Positions 28,533 through 36,483 of a stretch of 36,811 nt of DNA are shown here, one piece after another. The DNA is from a virus, in the IMG/VR virus record IMGVR_UViG_3300042502_002168, positions 1 through 36,811 of that record; one strand, 5' to 3'. The notes below the pieces were generated by a model. That model saw only the letters and a program-made list of their open reading frames with translations, ran no database searches and was not told where the DNA came from. The position numbers and the translations under genes were made by a program. Positions within the stretch are counted from its first letter, which is position 1. Each line of letters begins with the position of its first letter.

Positions 28533-29012
28533 ATGCCAGCCGCCTCTTTCGACACTTCCGCCGCCGCCGCGTCTGCAATCATTCTTCACACCATGGTGGG
28601 TCACGATGGGAACATTGGGGCTTCCGCCGACGAAGATGGTTTGCTGATCAGCAACGGGCTCGACATCACCACCGCTCGCGAGCGGATCGAACACAAGAAC
28701 CATGCGGGACTTGCTGTTGTTTCTGTCAGCAACAACCCAAGCGTGCGACTCCAGTTCGACGCCAAGTGCTTCAACATCGAAAGCACGATGGGGAACCCTC
28801 ACCCCGGAAAAGGGCTGCCGTTTGACGGGATTGCCAATTACATCACCGCATATCGCGCCGGCGTCACCGCGCATGATGCATCTTGGTGGGAACTCATGGA
28901 GCCTTCTATGAACGTCCCAAGCGGAGACCTCAACACCTGCCGCTTCACGGCCAATCTCTGGAACCCAGAGTATCTCGCCGCGTCCTCCTACGTTTACTGG
29001 GGGAACGACTGA
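28533..29012 (+). CDS. Second tail tube-like protein (159 aa)
   Basis: A 159-residue paralogue of the N-terminal part of the preceding protein: both begin MPAASFD(A/T)SAAAASAI followed by two residues and HTM, and both have a central RIE...AG...V/LS strand pair and a P-G-L/A turn. The short version lacks the 250-residue extension. It may be the true tube subunit with the long one as a decorated or tube-end variant, or the reverse. It is followed by a strong terminator hairpin, as expected for a highly made protein. Confidence 0.65.
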   Translation: MPAASFDTSAAAASAIILHTMVGHDGNIGASADEDGLLISNGLDITTARERIEHKNHAGLAVVSVSNNPSVRLQFDAKCFNIESTMGNPHPGKGLPFDGIANYITAYRAGVTAHDASWWELMEPSMNVPSGDLNTCRFTANLWNPEYLAASSYVYWGND

Positions 29013-29032
29013 TAACAATTTGGGGAATGGGT

Positions 29033-29076
29033 GAGCGGGCACGTTGGCAGTCCGTGCCGCGTGCCCGTTCATTTTT
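29033..29076 (+). terminator. Hairpin terminator after the tail tube gene
   Basis: GAGCGGGCACG (29033-29043) pairs with CGTGCCCGTTC (29060-29070), 11 bp with one G-U pair, followed by ATTTTT (29071-29076). It ends 8 bases before the next ATG (29085), like the hairpin after the capsid genes. Confidence 0.85.
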
Positions 29077-29084
29077 CCATACCC

Positions 29085-29921
29085 ATGAACCAGCTCAACG
29101 TCTACGACCCCGCCACCGCTGCGGCCCTCCGCGTCGTCCTTCACGCCGACATCGCACCGAAAAACTACCGGGCCGACGCCACGGGCGACGAAACGCCGAC
29201 GTGGTTCGTCCGCAGCCACGTCCCACAGGCAAGTAAACTGCTGAATCAACGCAAGATCGGGATGCTTCCTGACGACTCGCCGTTCCTCGCCGCCCTCCTC
29301 GCGGCAGACACGGCGCTGCGCTTGCTCTCGGAACCCGCCTCTGTCCTGACATGGGCGCGGCAAGGCTCATTCATTCAGACGCCGTCACTGATGCCAGCGG
29401 CACCGTTGCCGGAGACTCCAGCTTGCATGCTCATCCCGCTCCTCTCGCCCCGCGTCATGGGCCAGATCGAGCGTGACGCCATCACCGCCACCCTCTCCGC
29501 CAAGACTCCATTCCCGGCGCTCCCTCTTCACATCGCTGCGGCCGCCATCACCTGCGGCTGCGTTCCGGTAAAGCTGAGCGGGACCGCTCAACAGCCATTC
29601 CTTCACCTCACTGAGGAATCCATCACGATGCCCGGCCTGCGGCTGACGGACATGGTGAAGGCGACGGGCAGCGGGCTCGACGCCGCAAACGCGCTCCCCG
29701 GCTATCCCGTCGGAGAACACCCGTTCCTCTACGCCCTCGAAGCGGTGAAGACGGCGGCGCTTTACCGGCACGTCATGGAGCAGGCGAGGCGGAACACCAC
29801 CCACATGTTCCGCGCAAAGACCGCCCGCCAACGCTCTGCCGTCGTCAGTGAGTCCCTGCTGACAGGGAAGCGGGGCGGTTCATTCCGCGACCATCTCCGC
29901 AACCACCTCGCCGGAGTCTGA
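29085..29921 (+). CDS. Hypothetical tail-region protein (278 aa)
   Basis: A 278-residue mostly helical protein (AALRVVLHADIAPKNYR, FLAALLAADTALRLL, EALEAVKTAAL...) between tail tube and tail chaperone. The C terminus is basic (FRAKTARQRSAVV, FRDHLRNHLAG). There is no known lambda counterpart at this spot; it may be an extra assembly factor. Start ATG 29085 (leader CATACCC, no Shine-Dalgarno) lies just after the terminator hairpin. Confidence 0.6.
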   Translation: MNQLNVYDPATAAALRVVLHADIAPKNYRADATGDETPTWFVRSHVPQASKLLNQRKIGMLPDDSPFLAALLAADTALRLLSEPASVLTWARQGSFIQTPSLMPAAPLPETPACMLIPLLSPRVMGQIERDAITATLSAKTPFPALPLHIAAAAITCGCVPVKLSGTAQQPFLHLTEESITMPGLRLTDMVKATGSGLDAANALPGYPVGEHPFLYALEAVKTAALYRHVMEQARRNTTHMFRAKTARQRSAVVSESLLTGKRGGSFRDHLRNHLAGV

Positions 29922-29940
29922 ACCATTCCCCATAACCCCC

Positions 29941-30516
29941 ATGCACTGGCCAACACCATCCCCCACCGCACCGCAGCCCGAAGCGCCGCCCGCCCTTTTT
30001 CACCTGTCAGACGGCACGCCGCTCACCCTGACGTGGTCGCGCAAATCCATGTACGTCAGCCTCACTCAACGGGCGGGCGTCTCTGATCCGGAGGAAGCCG
30101 GGCTGCTGCTCTACCTCTGCTCCCCGCAATACGACCCGCGCAGCCGCTGGCGCGTTCCCGCACCGTCGGAAACGGGTGAGGATCCGGACCTTGCAGAGAC
30201 CGCGCCAGACCTCTATGCCGCCGTCCGAGTGGCCGCAGATGAATGGGCGGACCAGCACCTCACCCACACCGACTACATCGGCCTCACCGTCCTCGCTCAG
30301 GCCATCTGGCATGATGCTCACGAAACCATGGTGACGGCAGCCACCGAGACGCCGCAAAAAAAAACGGGGGAGAGTACCCCCACTGGACCGTCTCTTTCGC
30401 CAGAGCCATCACCGGAGGAAACATTGCACTCCACGACTACGCTCTCCACGTCCTCCCCGCTCGAGACGCCTACGCCGCCCTCCATGCCGCATGGTGCGAC
30501 ATCGGAATCGACCTGA
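29941..30516 (+). CDS. Tail assembly chaperone, zero-frame product (191 aa)
   Basis: It lies before the tape measure gene, the place of lambda G/GT. Residues 20-135 form the folded part (FHLSDGTPLTLTWSRKSMYV, DEWADQHLTHTDYIGLTVLA). After the A-run at 30356-30364 the zero frame becomes a Ser/Thr/Pro-rich tail of about 50 residues, which looks like the shadow of a real frame. A shift to the -1 frame at the A-run gives a more protein-like C terminus (see the next entry). Confidence 0.7.
   Translation: MHWPTPSPTAPQPEAPPALFHLSDGTPLTLTWSRKSMYVSLTQRAGVSDPEEAGLLLYLCSPQYDPRSRWRVPAPSETGEDPDLAETAPDLYAAVRVAADEWADQHLTHTDYIGLTVLAQAIWHDAHETMVTAATETPQKKTGESTPTGPSLSPEPSPEETLHSTTTLSTSSPLETPTPPSMPHGATSEST
30356..30381 (+). 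promoter_or_regulatory. Programmed slippage site: A9 run plus hairpin
   Basis: Nine A residues (30356-30364) include A AAA AAA in the zero frame (30357-30363). GGGGG (30366-30370) then pairs with CCCCC (30377-30381) around AGAGTA. A run this long also allows RNA polymerase slippage, so the shift may happen in transcription or translation. Confidence 0.75.
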
Positions 30517-30587
30517 TCACCCCGCACACAAAAGCCAGGCGACTCGCCGAGGCTGACGCAGTCATCACAGCCGCCCTAAAATCCTGA
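30363..30587 (+). CDS. -1 frame extension of the tail chaperone (74 codons)
   Basis: After a -1 shift at the A9 run the frame stays open for 74 codons to TGA 30585-30587, 6 bases before the tape measure ATG. The added sequence looks like a real helical domain (WTVSFARAITGGNIALHDYA, ALHAAWCDIGIDL, KARRLAEADAVITAALKS) and has no start codon of its own. The fusion product would be about 215 residues, like lambda gpGT, in which the T part recruits the tail tube to the tape measure. Confidence 0.75.
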   Translation, partial: NGGEYPHWTVSFARAITGGNIALHDYALHVLPARDAYAALHAAWCDIGIDLITPHTKARRLAEADAVITAALKS

Positions 30588-30593
30588 CACCTC

Positions 30594-32582
30594 ATGGCAC
30601 GCGAAGCAGCACTCTCCGCCCGGCTCAAGCTCGACGACAGCGACGTGCAGAAGAAGATCCGTGCGCAGAACACGCATTATCAGGCCCTGATCAGTCAGAA
30701 CAAGCGGTACAAGGACCGGATCGCCGCCGACAACGAAGCGGCTAGAAAGAAGGAGGAAATCCGGGAGCAACTGGCAGCCCGAAAGCAGGTGGCGCGGGAG
30801 CGGGAGAAGTTCGCAAGGTGGCAGGCCCAGAACGCCGCCGCCACCGCCGAGAAGGTGAAGCGGTGGAAAAAGGAACAGGAACTGGAAATGGTGCTGCAGT
30901 CGCACCCCGCCGCCCAGCGGATGGCGGGAAGCCGCGCCATCAACGCGCCGACCAGTGGGAAGGGCGGCAAGGGAGGGAAGGCGAACACGGTGGAGGGAGG
31001 CGCGAGCAACGCCGGGATGGCAATGCTGATGTTCTCGCAGGGCTTGGAAGATGCGCAGTACGGGCTGAAGGGCGTCCTCAATAACATCCCTCCCCTCGTC
31101 ATGGCCATGGGCGGTTCCGCGGGGCTGGCGGGGACAATCTCCATTGCAGCCGTCGCCGTCACCCAACTCACAAAGGTGATGGCGATGCTGAACAAAGAAG
31201 AGGAGTTGGCAGCCGGGAACGCCGCCCGCCTCGCTCAGTACACGAAGGGCACCACCAAGGCCGTCAAGGATGCAGAGGAAGCCGGCCGCAAGCAAGCCTC
31301 CGCCATCAATGACCAGTTCGACCTGATGGATCAAAAGCGGGAGTATGATCAACGGGAGCTATCCCGGAAGGAGAAACTGGCAGCGGCGGAGCGCGACATT
31401 CAGCAGGCGCAACTGGAGCGGCTGACCGGATCGGAGCGAATGCAGAAAGAGCATGAGTTGACCAGCAAAGCGGAGCGGGACCGCATCGCCGCGGAGGAAG
31501 CCGCAGCCCAGCGTCAGGCGGAGGTGGACGGGAAGAAGCTGGCGGACATCAGAAACCAGCAACAGGCCGCACTGGCGATGCTGGCGGAATACGAGGCAAT
31601 GAAAGTGGAGGCGGAGAAAACCGCCGCCCGTGGAAACAACGAAATCGACAACGCCGCCGCTAACAAGATGAGGCAACGGCGGGAGTCCTTCGTGTACCGC
31701 TTCGGGGAAGGGATGGCGAACATGGTAGGCAGCGACCCCGCGAAGAACCTGCGGAACAGCATGGGAAGCGCCGCCACCGCCTTCGACCCGAAGGCTGAGG
31801 CCGCTATGGCGAGGCTCCGCGCCTTCACCGAGGCAAACGCGGGCAACCTCACCACCGCCGACGCCCGTGCCCGTGCCAGCACCGGAAGGGCGGCCGACGT
31901 CGCTGTTGACCGTCAGGCCCTCGACCTCGCCGACAAAGCCTCACAGATCCGGATCGCCAACACCGCCGCCGAAGAGTTCAACGAGACGCTTCGGAAGAAC
32001 TTCGAACAGGGGGCTGAGTTCGGGCAGCTTGTGGGGAAGGTGTTCAAGAAGCTTTCCGGCGATTTCAGCGACCTCCTCCGCAAAACCCGTGAGCAGGCGC
32101 AGGCACGGAACTCATTTGAAGGAAATCTGAAGGTGCAGGAACTCCGCCAGCGTGGACAGGGACGCGCCGCGGATCGGCTAGAAAAGAAAATGTTCATGGA
32201 GAACCGCCCCGCGCAGCTCCAAAAAGAATTCAACATGAACCCGGCAGACGCAGCCGCCGCCGCGCAGCGGGAGTGGGACATTCAACACCCCGACCGTGCC
32301 GGAACCATCCGCGGGGCGAAGTCCGCACCCACCGTCAGCGGACTAGACTGGCTGAAAAACAAGGACCGCAACCCGGGCAAGCTGATGCCGCGGAATGACG
32401 AACCCAGCGCCCTCGACTGGGTGAAAGGGAAGGGCGTCGGGAAGGCCATGGGAGCCGCCCCCGGAGCGCCCGCCGCATCTGCGCAGGATCCGAACCAATG
32501 GCTGCGGAGCATCTATGAGGTGTTGCGGGAGAAGTTGAACCCACCCGGCCCCGTCGCCGACCAGCTCAAGCCCGCCAACTGA
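30594..32582 (+). CDS. Tape measure protein (662 aa)
   Basis: It sets tail length. It is almost wholly helical: a charged coiled coil at 10-100 (DRIAADNEAARKKEEIREQL), a Gly-rich hinge near 120, a conserved hydrophobic region at 141-198 (GLKGVLNNIPPLVMAMGG, then AGTISIAAVAV) typical of tape measures, and a second coiled coil at about 210-345. At about 0.15 nm per residue, the family rule, the tail would be near 100 nm, short for a siphovirus. No peptidase domain is visible. Confidence 0.88.
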   Translation: MAREAALSARLKLDDSDVQKKIRAQNTHYQALISQNKRYKDRIAADNEAARKKEEIREQLAARKQVAREREKFARWQAQNAAATAEKVKRWKKEQELEMVLQSHPAAQRMAGSRAINAPTSGKGGKGGKANTVEGGASNAGMAMLMFSQGLEDAQYGLKGVLNNIPPLVMAMGGSAGLAGTISIAAVAVTQLTKVMAMLNKEEELAAGNAARLAQYTKGTTKAVKDAEEAGRKQASAINDQFDLMDQKREYDQRELSRKEKLAAAERDIQQAQLERLTGSERMQKEHELTSKAERDRIAAEEAAAQRQAEVDGKKLADIRNQQQAALAMLAEYEAMKVEAEKTAARGNNEIDNAAANKMRQRRESFVYRFGEGMANMVGSDPAKNLRNSMGSAATAFDPKAEAAMARLRAFTEANAGNLTTADARARASTGRAADVAVDRQALDLADKASQIRIANTAAEEFNETLRKNFEQGAEFGQLVGKVFKKLSGDFSDLLRKTREQAQARNSFEGNLKVQELRQRGQGRAADRLEKKMFMENRPAQLQKEFNMNPADAAAAAQREWDIQHPDRAGTIRGAKSAPTVSGLDWLKNKDRNPGKLMPRNDEPSALDWVKGKGVGKAMGAAPGAPAASAQDPNQWLRSIYEVLREKLNPPGPVADQLKPAN

Positions 32583-32583
32583 C

Positions 32584-33351
32584 ATGGCCCAGATCCACAC
32601 CACCATCTCCCTCAACAACTACGCCACCCTCGTTGACGTCCTCGACGATCAAGGAGATCAGGAGATTGACCGGGCAGCCATGGAGATCGTCTGGCGAGGC
32701 ACGGAATCCGCCCTCCGCGCCCGGTTCCCAAAAGGCGCGGAGAACTACCCGAAGCCGCTCCCCGTCGGCGCTCGCATGCTGTGCGCGGGCGTCCGCGTCA
32801 CCCGCAACCAGTTCGGCTATATCTGGGCAAGGATCGAGTGGGAAGGCTTCCTCGAAGCGCCCTCCAGCCTCGCCGCCGGCGGCGGGCGCGTCTCCGTCGG
32901 GGCCGCCCTGCTGTCGCTCAAAAACTGGACGAACTCCTCGACCACAACGGAACTCTCGCTGCCGCTTGAGACGTCCGCCGGAATCCCTGTCATCGGCATT
33001 GCCCCGTACAACGCCACGGGGTCGCTCAAGAGAGACCGCCAACGCATCATAAACCCGGCGTGGGCGATGACGCTGGAGGGTGTGATGATCGTCAGCCGCA
33101 ACCTCCCGCCGTCCGTGCCGAAGCTCGTCGGCTTCTCGCGCCCACTCGGCCTCTCCGACGAGTTCAACTCAGCCGCCCCGAACTCAGGGGCCGCTTTGAT
33201 CAGCCAAGCAAACTGGTTCGAAGGCATCACGCCGCAGGGTGGCTGGCTGGTGCGGGATTTCCAGTCGAGCAACACCCGGATCCTCGGCCAGTGGCTCATC
33301 CTCAAGTGGACGATCCGCGCCGAATGGATCGACCGCTTCTCCCCGGCTTGA
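32584..33351 (+). CDS. Distal tail protein, probable (255 aa)
   Basis: A 255-residue beta-rich protein right after the tape measure gene, the position of distal tail/baseplate hub proteins. It has many Trp and Gly residues and strand-like segments (GYIWARIEWEGFLEA, TLEGVMIVSRNLPP, GGWLVRDFQ, LILKWTIRAEWIDRF). It starts 1 base after the tape measure stop (TGACATG). The fold is unproven. Confidence 0.55.
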   Translation: MAQIHTTISLNNYATLVDVLDDQGDQEIDRAAMEIVWRGTESALRARFPKGAENYPKPLPVGARMLCAGVRVTRNQFGYIWARIEWEGFLEAPSSLAAGGGRVSVGAALLSLKNWTNSSTTTELSLPLETSAGIPVIGIAPYNATGSLKRDRQRIINPAWAMTLEGVMIVSRNLPPSVPKLVGFSRPLGLSDEFNSAAPNSGAALISQANWFEGITPQGGWLVRDFQSSNTRILGQWLILKWTIRAEWIDRFSPA

Positions 33352-33369
33352 CACGGCTGGTCGGGAGTG

Positions 33370-33876
33370 ATGTCCACCGTCTCCTACGCCTACGTCAAAA
33401 TCGGCGCCGCTTTTGCCTTTCTGCCCACCGGGGAGACGGATCAGCTTTACCGGGAGATCCCCACCACGTCGTGCGGCATCTCCGGCAACGTCGCCCACAA
33501 ATTCCGCTTTCTGCCCGTTGGGAACGTGCTGTACACCATCGACACGTTCGGCGCTCTGGAGCTGGACGGCGTCGCCGTCCTCGACCTCGCCGGAGACCCC
33601 ATCGACTGCACTAAGATCAAAGGTCTCGTCGTTACGCTGACACCATACGACCCACTCATCCCCGCCACCGGGGCGGCGGAAGTGACCACTAACGACCTGT
33701 TCACCTCAGGCGGGTCTCTCCACCCGATGAACGTCGGCGACGTTATGGCGCTGACAAATGCAGCCGGAGTCACCAAGACCAGCGACACCAGTATTGTTAT
33801 TGAGTCGCAATCCGGCTCCGCAAACCTCGCCATCGACGTCATTATCATCGGCGCAACCGCCGGATTCTCGTCCTGA
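33370..33876 (+). CDS. Tail tip protein, probable (168 aa)
   Basis: A 168-residue beta-rich protein (SYAYVKIGAAFAFLPTG, KFRFLPVGNVLYTIDTFG, GLVVTLTPYDP, NLAIDVIIIGATAG) in the distal tail cluster. The start is ATG 33370; GTG 33367 just before it is possible. The preceding stop is followed by CACGG, resembling the TGACAC context of other late gene ends. No family is recognised. Confidence 0.55.
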   Translation: MSTVSYAYVKIGAAFAFLPTGETDQLYREIPTTSCGISGNVAHKFRFLPVGNVLYTIDTFGALELDGVAVLDLAGDPIDCTKIKGLVVTLTPYDPLIPATGAAEVTTNDLFTSGGSLHPMNVGDVMALTNAAGVTKTSDTSIVIESQSGSANLAIDVIIIGATAGFSS

Positions 33877-33880
33877 TCCC

Positions 33881-34369
33881 ATGCCACCCCCCGCCGCCGC
33901 CATCACCGACGGAGCCTTCTCCGCGGCCCCTCACATCGCCACCAAACGCCGACCCATGCCGATCATTGCTGCCGCCTTCACGCTTCCGGTGCTCGCCACC
34001 GCCCTCGCCATTCCGGCATCTGCTCTGATTATCGAGCATCCCAAGGCCGCAGATGTCTATGCCGTCCTCGGTGCCATCCTCGCATCGCTCATCTCCCTCA
34101 TCGAGGCCCGCTATAAGGGGCGGGAACTCGGCCCATCCCTCACCAATTTCCTCGCCTCCGCAGCAGCCGGATCATTCGCCCCAAAAATCGGGTTTCTCTG
34201 CCTGGTCCAACTCGGCACCCTCACGCATGAGTCCGTGATCGTCAAAGCGTGGGAAGCGTGGGCCTTCGCCGGGTTCGTGTGCGGGCTCAATGGGTGGCTG
34301 GTCATTCACGCCGCATCCGCCACCCTAAAAGGCTGGCTCACCAAAAACACCCCGGACACTAACGAATGA
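33881..34369 (+). CDS. Multi-span membrane protein, holin candidate (162 aa)
   Basis: A 162-residue protein with about four membrane spans: near 28-50 (IIAAAFTLPVLATALAIPA), 59-75 (VYAVLGAILASLISLI), 86-112 and 125-148 (EAWAFAGFVCGLNGWLVI). The loop EARYKGRELGPS is charged. The C terminus is polar. Holin size and number of spans fit, and it is the only late multi-span protein. The endolysin lies 3.4 kb further on across the tail fiber. It overlaps the fiber gene by ATGA. Confidence 0.65.
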   Translation: MPPPAAAITDGAFSAAPHIATKRRPMPIIAAAFTLPVLATALAIPASALIIEHPKAADVYAVLGAILASLISLIEARYKGRELGPSLTNFLASAAAGSFAPKIGFLCLVQLGTLTHESVIVKAWEAWAFAGFVCGLNGWLVIHAASATLKGWLTKNTPDTNE

Positions 34370-36471
34370 GCCTCCGCACCGCCGCCATCGAGGTCAGCCT
34401 GCAAAGGCTGAACATCCTGCGCATCGAGCACCCGCAGGCAAACCCGTTGCGCCTCGCGTGCATCCTCCGCGCTGGGGAGACCCTCCCCTCCGGCCTTACC
34501 CTCACCGCGGAAATCCACACCTCGCGGAACGTCGCCGCGGAAACCGCCCCGCTCGCCTCCACCACCGTCAGCGTCGGAGCCGGTGCCCTCACCTTTGATG
34601 TCGATTTTACCTCCGCCCAGCTGAACCAGACCGTCACCCCGGACAGCACCCGCGCCCTCTGGCTGGTCCTCTACGGCGTCGGGGATGCGGATCAGCTCTA
34701 CACGCTGGCCACCGCAGACCTCCTGCTAGGCTGGCACGCCATCTCCCGCCTCACGGCCTCTCCCCCCGCCACCGCCATCCTCATTGAAAAGGGCGGCGTC
34801 GCATGGGTCACCAGCCGCACCTACGCATCCGGCACCGTCGTCACTGTCGGCACCACCGCCTACGTCGCCACATCCGCCCACACATCCGGCAGCACCACCC
34901 AACCCGGCACCGGGGCCAGCTGGGCCACCGTCTGGGCCGTCCTCAGCGGAGGAGGTGGTGGTGGAGCCACTAACCTCACCAGCACGCTCGCGCCCACCAC
35001 CGTCACCATCAACAGCGACACTGGGACCGATGCCGTTATCCCATCTGCGGACGGCACAAACGCCGGTGTCCTGACGTCGGCGTTTTGGAGCAAACTCAAC
35101 GACCTCCCGACGGCTGACACGCTGGGGGCTCTCGCCACAAGGGACACTGTGGGCAGTGCCCAGATTGACTCCGATGCAGTCGGCACACTTCAAATTGCCA
35201 ACGGGGCCGTAACTGTCGCCAAAACGTCAGGTTTTGGAAACGTCGCAACGCGAAACGTCGGCACCACCACCGGAACCGCCGCCGCCGGGGACGACTCCCG
35301 TTTCCACGCCGCCGTGACGCTGGCGTCGTCCGTCGCTGACATCTTTACCCTTTCTGGCCAGGAGCTTCGGACTGGTTCATTTGATCAGGACACAATCATC
35401 TTTTACGACTTTTCCGCGAGCAAACTAACGCAACTCACTCTGGGTGCGGGCCTGACCATTAGCGGAACCGTCATCAGCGCCCCGGCGGGGGGTGGCGGCA
35501 GCGAACTGCAGATTCGAGACTCCGCAACTGGGGCCCTTGCGGCGGTAGCTGGCACATCGGTTTCCGGCACGACAGTCATCATGGGTGCGGGGGACAACCT
35601 TGGCACCGGAACCGCCGAGCGGCTCAGGCTGCGGAACACCACACCGTCAGTTAGCGGCACCAATCAAAACTCGCCAGCCGTGGCCTTTGAGGGGAGCGCC
35701 TGGCAGACCTCGGCATCCGCAAGCCAAGCTTGCGAAATACGGGCATATGTTATCCCGCAGACTGGGGCGTCAATCGCCGCCGGGCGGTTGACTTTTGAGG
35801 CCCGTCTAAATGGAGGGGCCTGGTCTGAAATCGCTGCGTTCCGCGCAGGGTTTGGGACTTCTGGTCTCTTTCTGGGATCTGGTAGTTTCGCAAATATCAT
35901 TACATCGAACAATTCTGTAGGGGTGTACGCTAGCTCAAACCAGCTGGTGCTGTCTGTATCCACAACTGGAGGTCACTTCGTGGGGCCGTTCTCCGTCCGC
36001 TCTGGAGCTAACGATGCCACTCTTAACGCCGACGCCGCCCACCAGCTTGCGCAGCGGAGCGGCACCAACGCGCAGGTTTTCCGCGTCTATGACACATTTG
36101 CCAGCGCCACCGATTACCAGCGCGTCAGCATCGCTACCGCCCGCGCCGTCCTCTCCGGCCTATCCGGTGCCAGTGTAACCGCTACCAGTCTGATTCCCGC
36201 AGGCGCAGTCGTCGTCGGGGTGACGGCCAAAGTCCTCACCGCCGTCACCGGCGCAACGTCGTGGCAACTCGGGACCGCCGCCGACCCTGACCGTTTCGCA
36301 GCCGCAGGCGGCATCGCTCTCGGCAGCACGACCCAAAACTCCGACTGGACCGCCGGAGGAATCGAATGCTTCCCCGCCGCCACAAACCTTATCCTTACCG
36401 CCAACGGATCTAACTTCACCGCGGGCTCCATCCAGATCTCCGTGCAGTACCTGCGCGGCGAAGCCGACTAA
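34366..36471 (+). CDS. Tail fiber/receptor-binding protein with chitin-binding-like module (701 aa)
   Basis: A long repeat-rich adhesin. Residues 1-125 are a baseplate-attachment-like domain. Residues about 145-195 match the carbohydrate-binding 5/12 pattern: VAWVTSRTYASGTVVTVGTT, AYVATSAHTSG, then W-ATVWAVL. A GGGGGG hinge and a shaft with phage fiber motifs (DSDAVGTLQIANGAVTVAK, then TTTGTAAAGDDSRFH) follow. The C terminus (about 615-701) is a beta-sandwich-like receptor domain (DWTAGGIECFP, then NFTAGSIQISVQYL). It binds the host surface. No chaperone-type peptidase end is seen. Confidence 0.85.
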   Translation: MSLRTAAIEVSLQRLNILRIEHPQANPLRLACILRAGETLPSGLTLTAEIHTSRNVAAETAPLASTTVSVGAGALTFDVDFTSAQLNQTVTPDSTRALWLVLYGVGDADQLYTLATADLLLGWHAISRLTASPPATAILIEKGGVAWVTSRTYASGTVVTVGTTAYVATSAHTSGSTTQPGTGASWATVWAVLSGGGGGGATNLTSTLAPTTVTINSDTGTDAVIPSADGTNAGVLTSAFWSKLNDLPTADTLGALATRDTVGSAQIDSDAVGTLQIANGAVTVAKTSGFGNVATRNVGTTTGTAAAGDDSRFHAAVTLASSVADIFTLSGQELRTGSFDQDTIIFYDFSASKLTQLTLGAGLTISGTVISAPAGGGGSELQIRDSATGALAAVAGTSVSGTTVIMGAGDNLGTGTAERLRLRNTTPSVSGTNQNSPAVAFEGSAWQTSASASQACEIRAYVIPQTGASIAAGRLTFEARLNGGAWSEIAAFRAGFGTSGLFLGSGSFANIITSNNSVGVYASSNQLVLSVSTTGGHFVGPFSVRSGANDATLNADAAHQLAQRSGTNAQVFRVYDTFASATDYQRVSIATARAVLSGLSGASVTATSLIPAGAVVVGVTAKVLTAVTGATSWQLGTAADPDRFAAAGGIALGSTTQNSDWTAGGIECFPAATNLILTANGSNFTAGSIQISVQYLRGEAD

Positions 36472-36483
36472 CACCATTGATAT

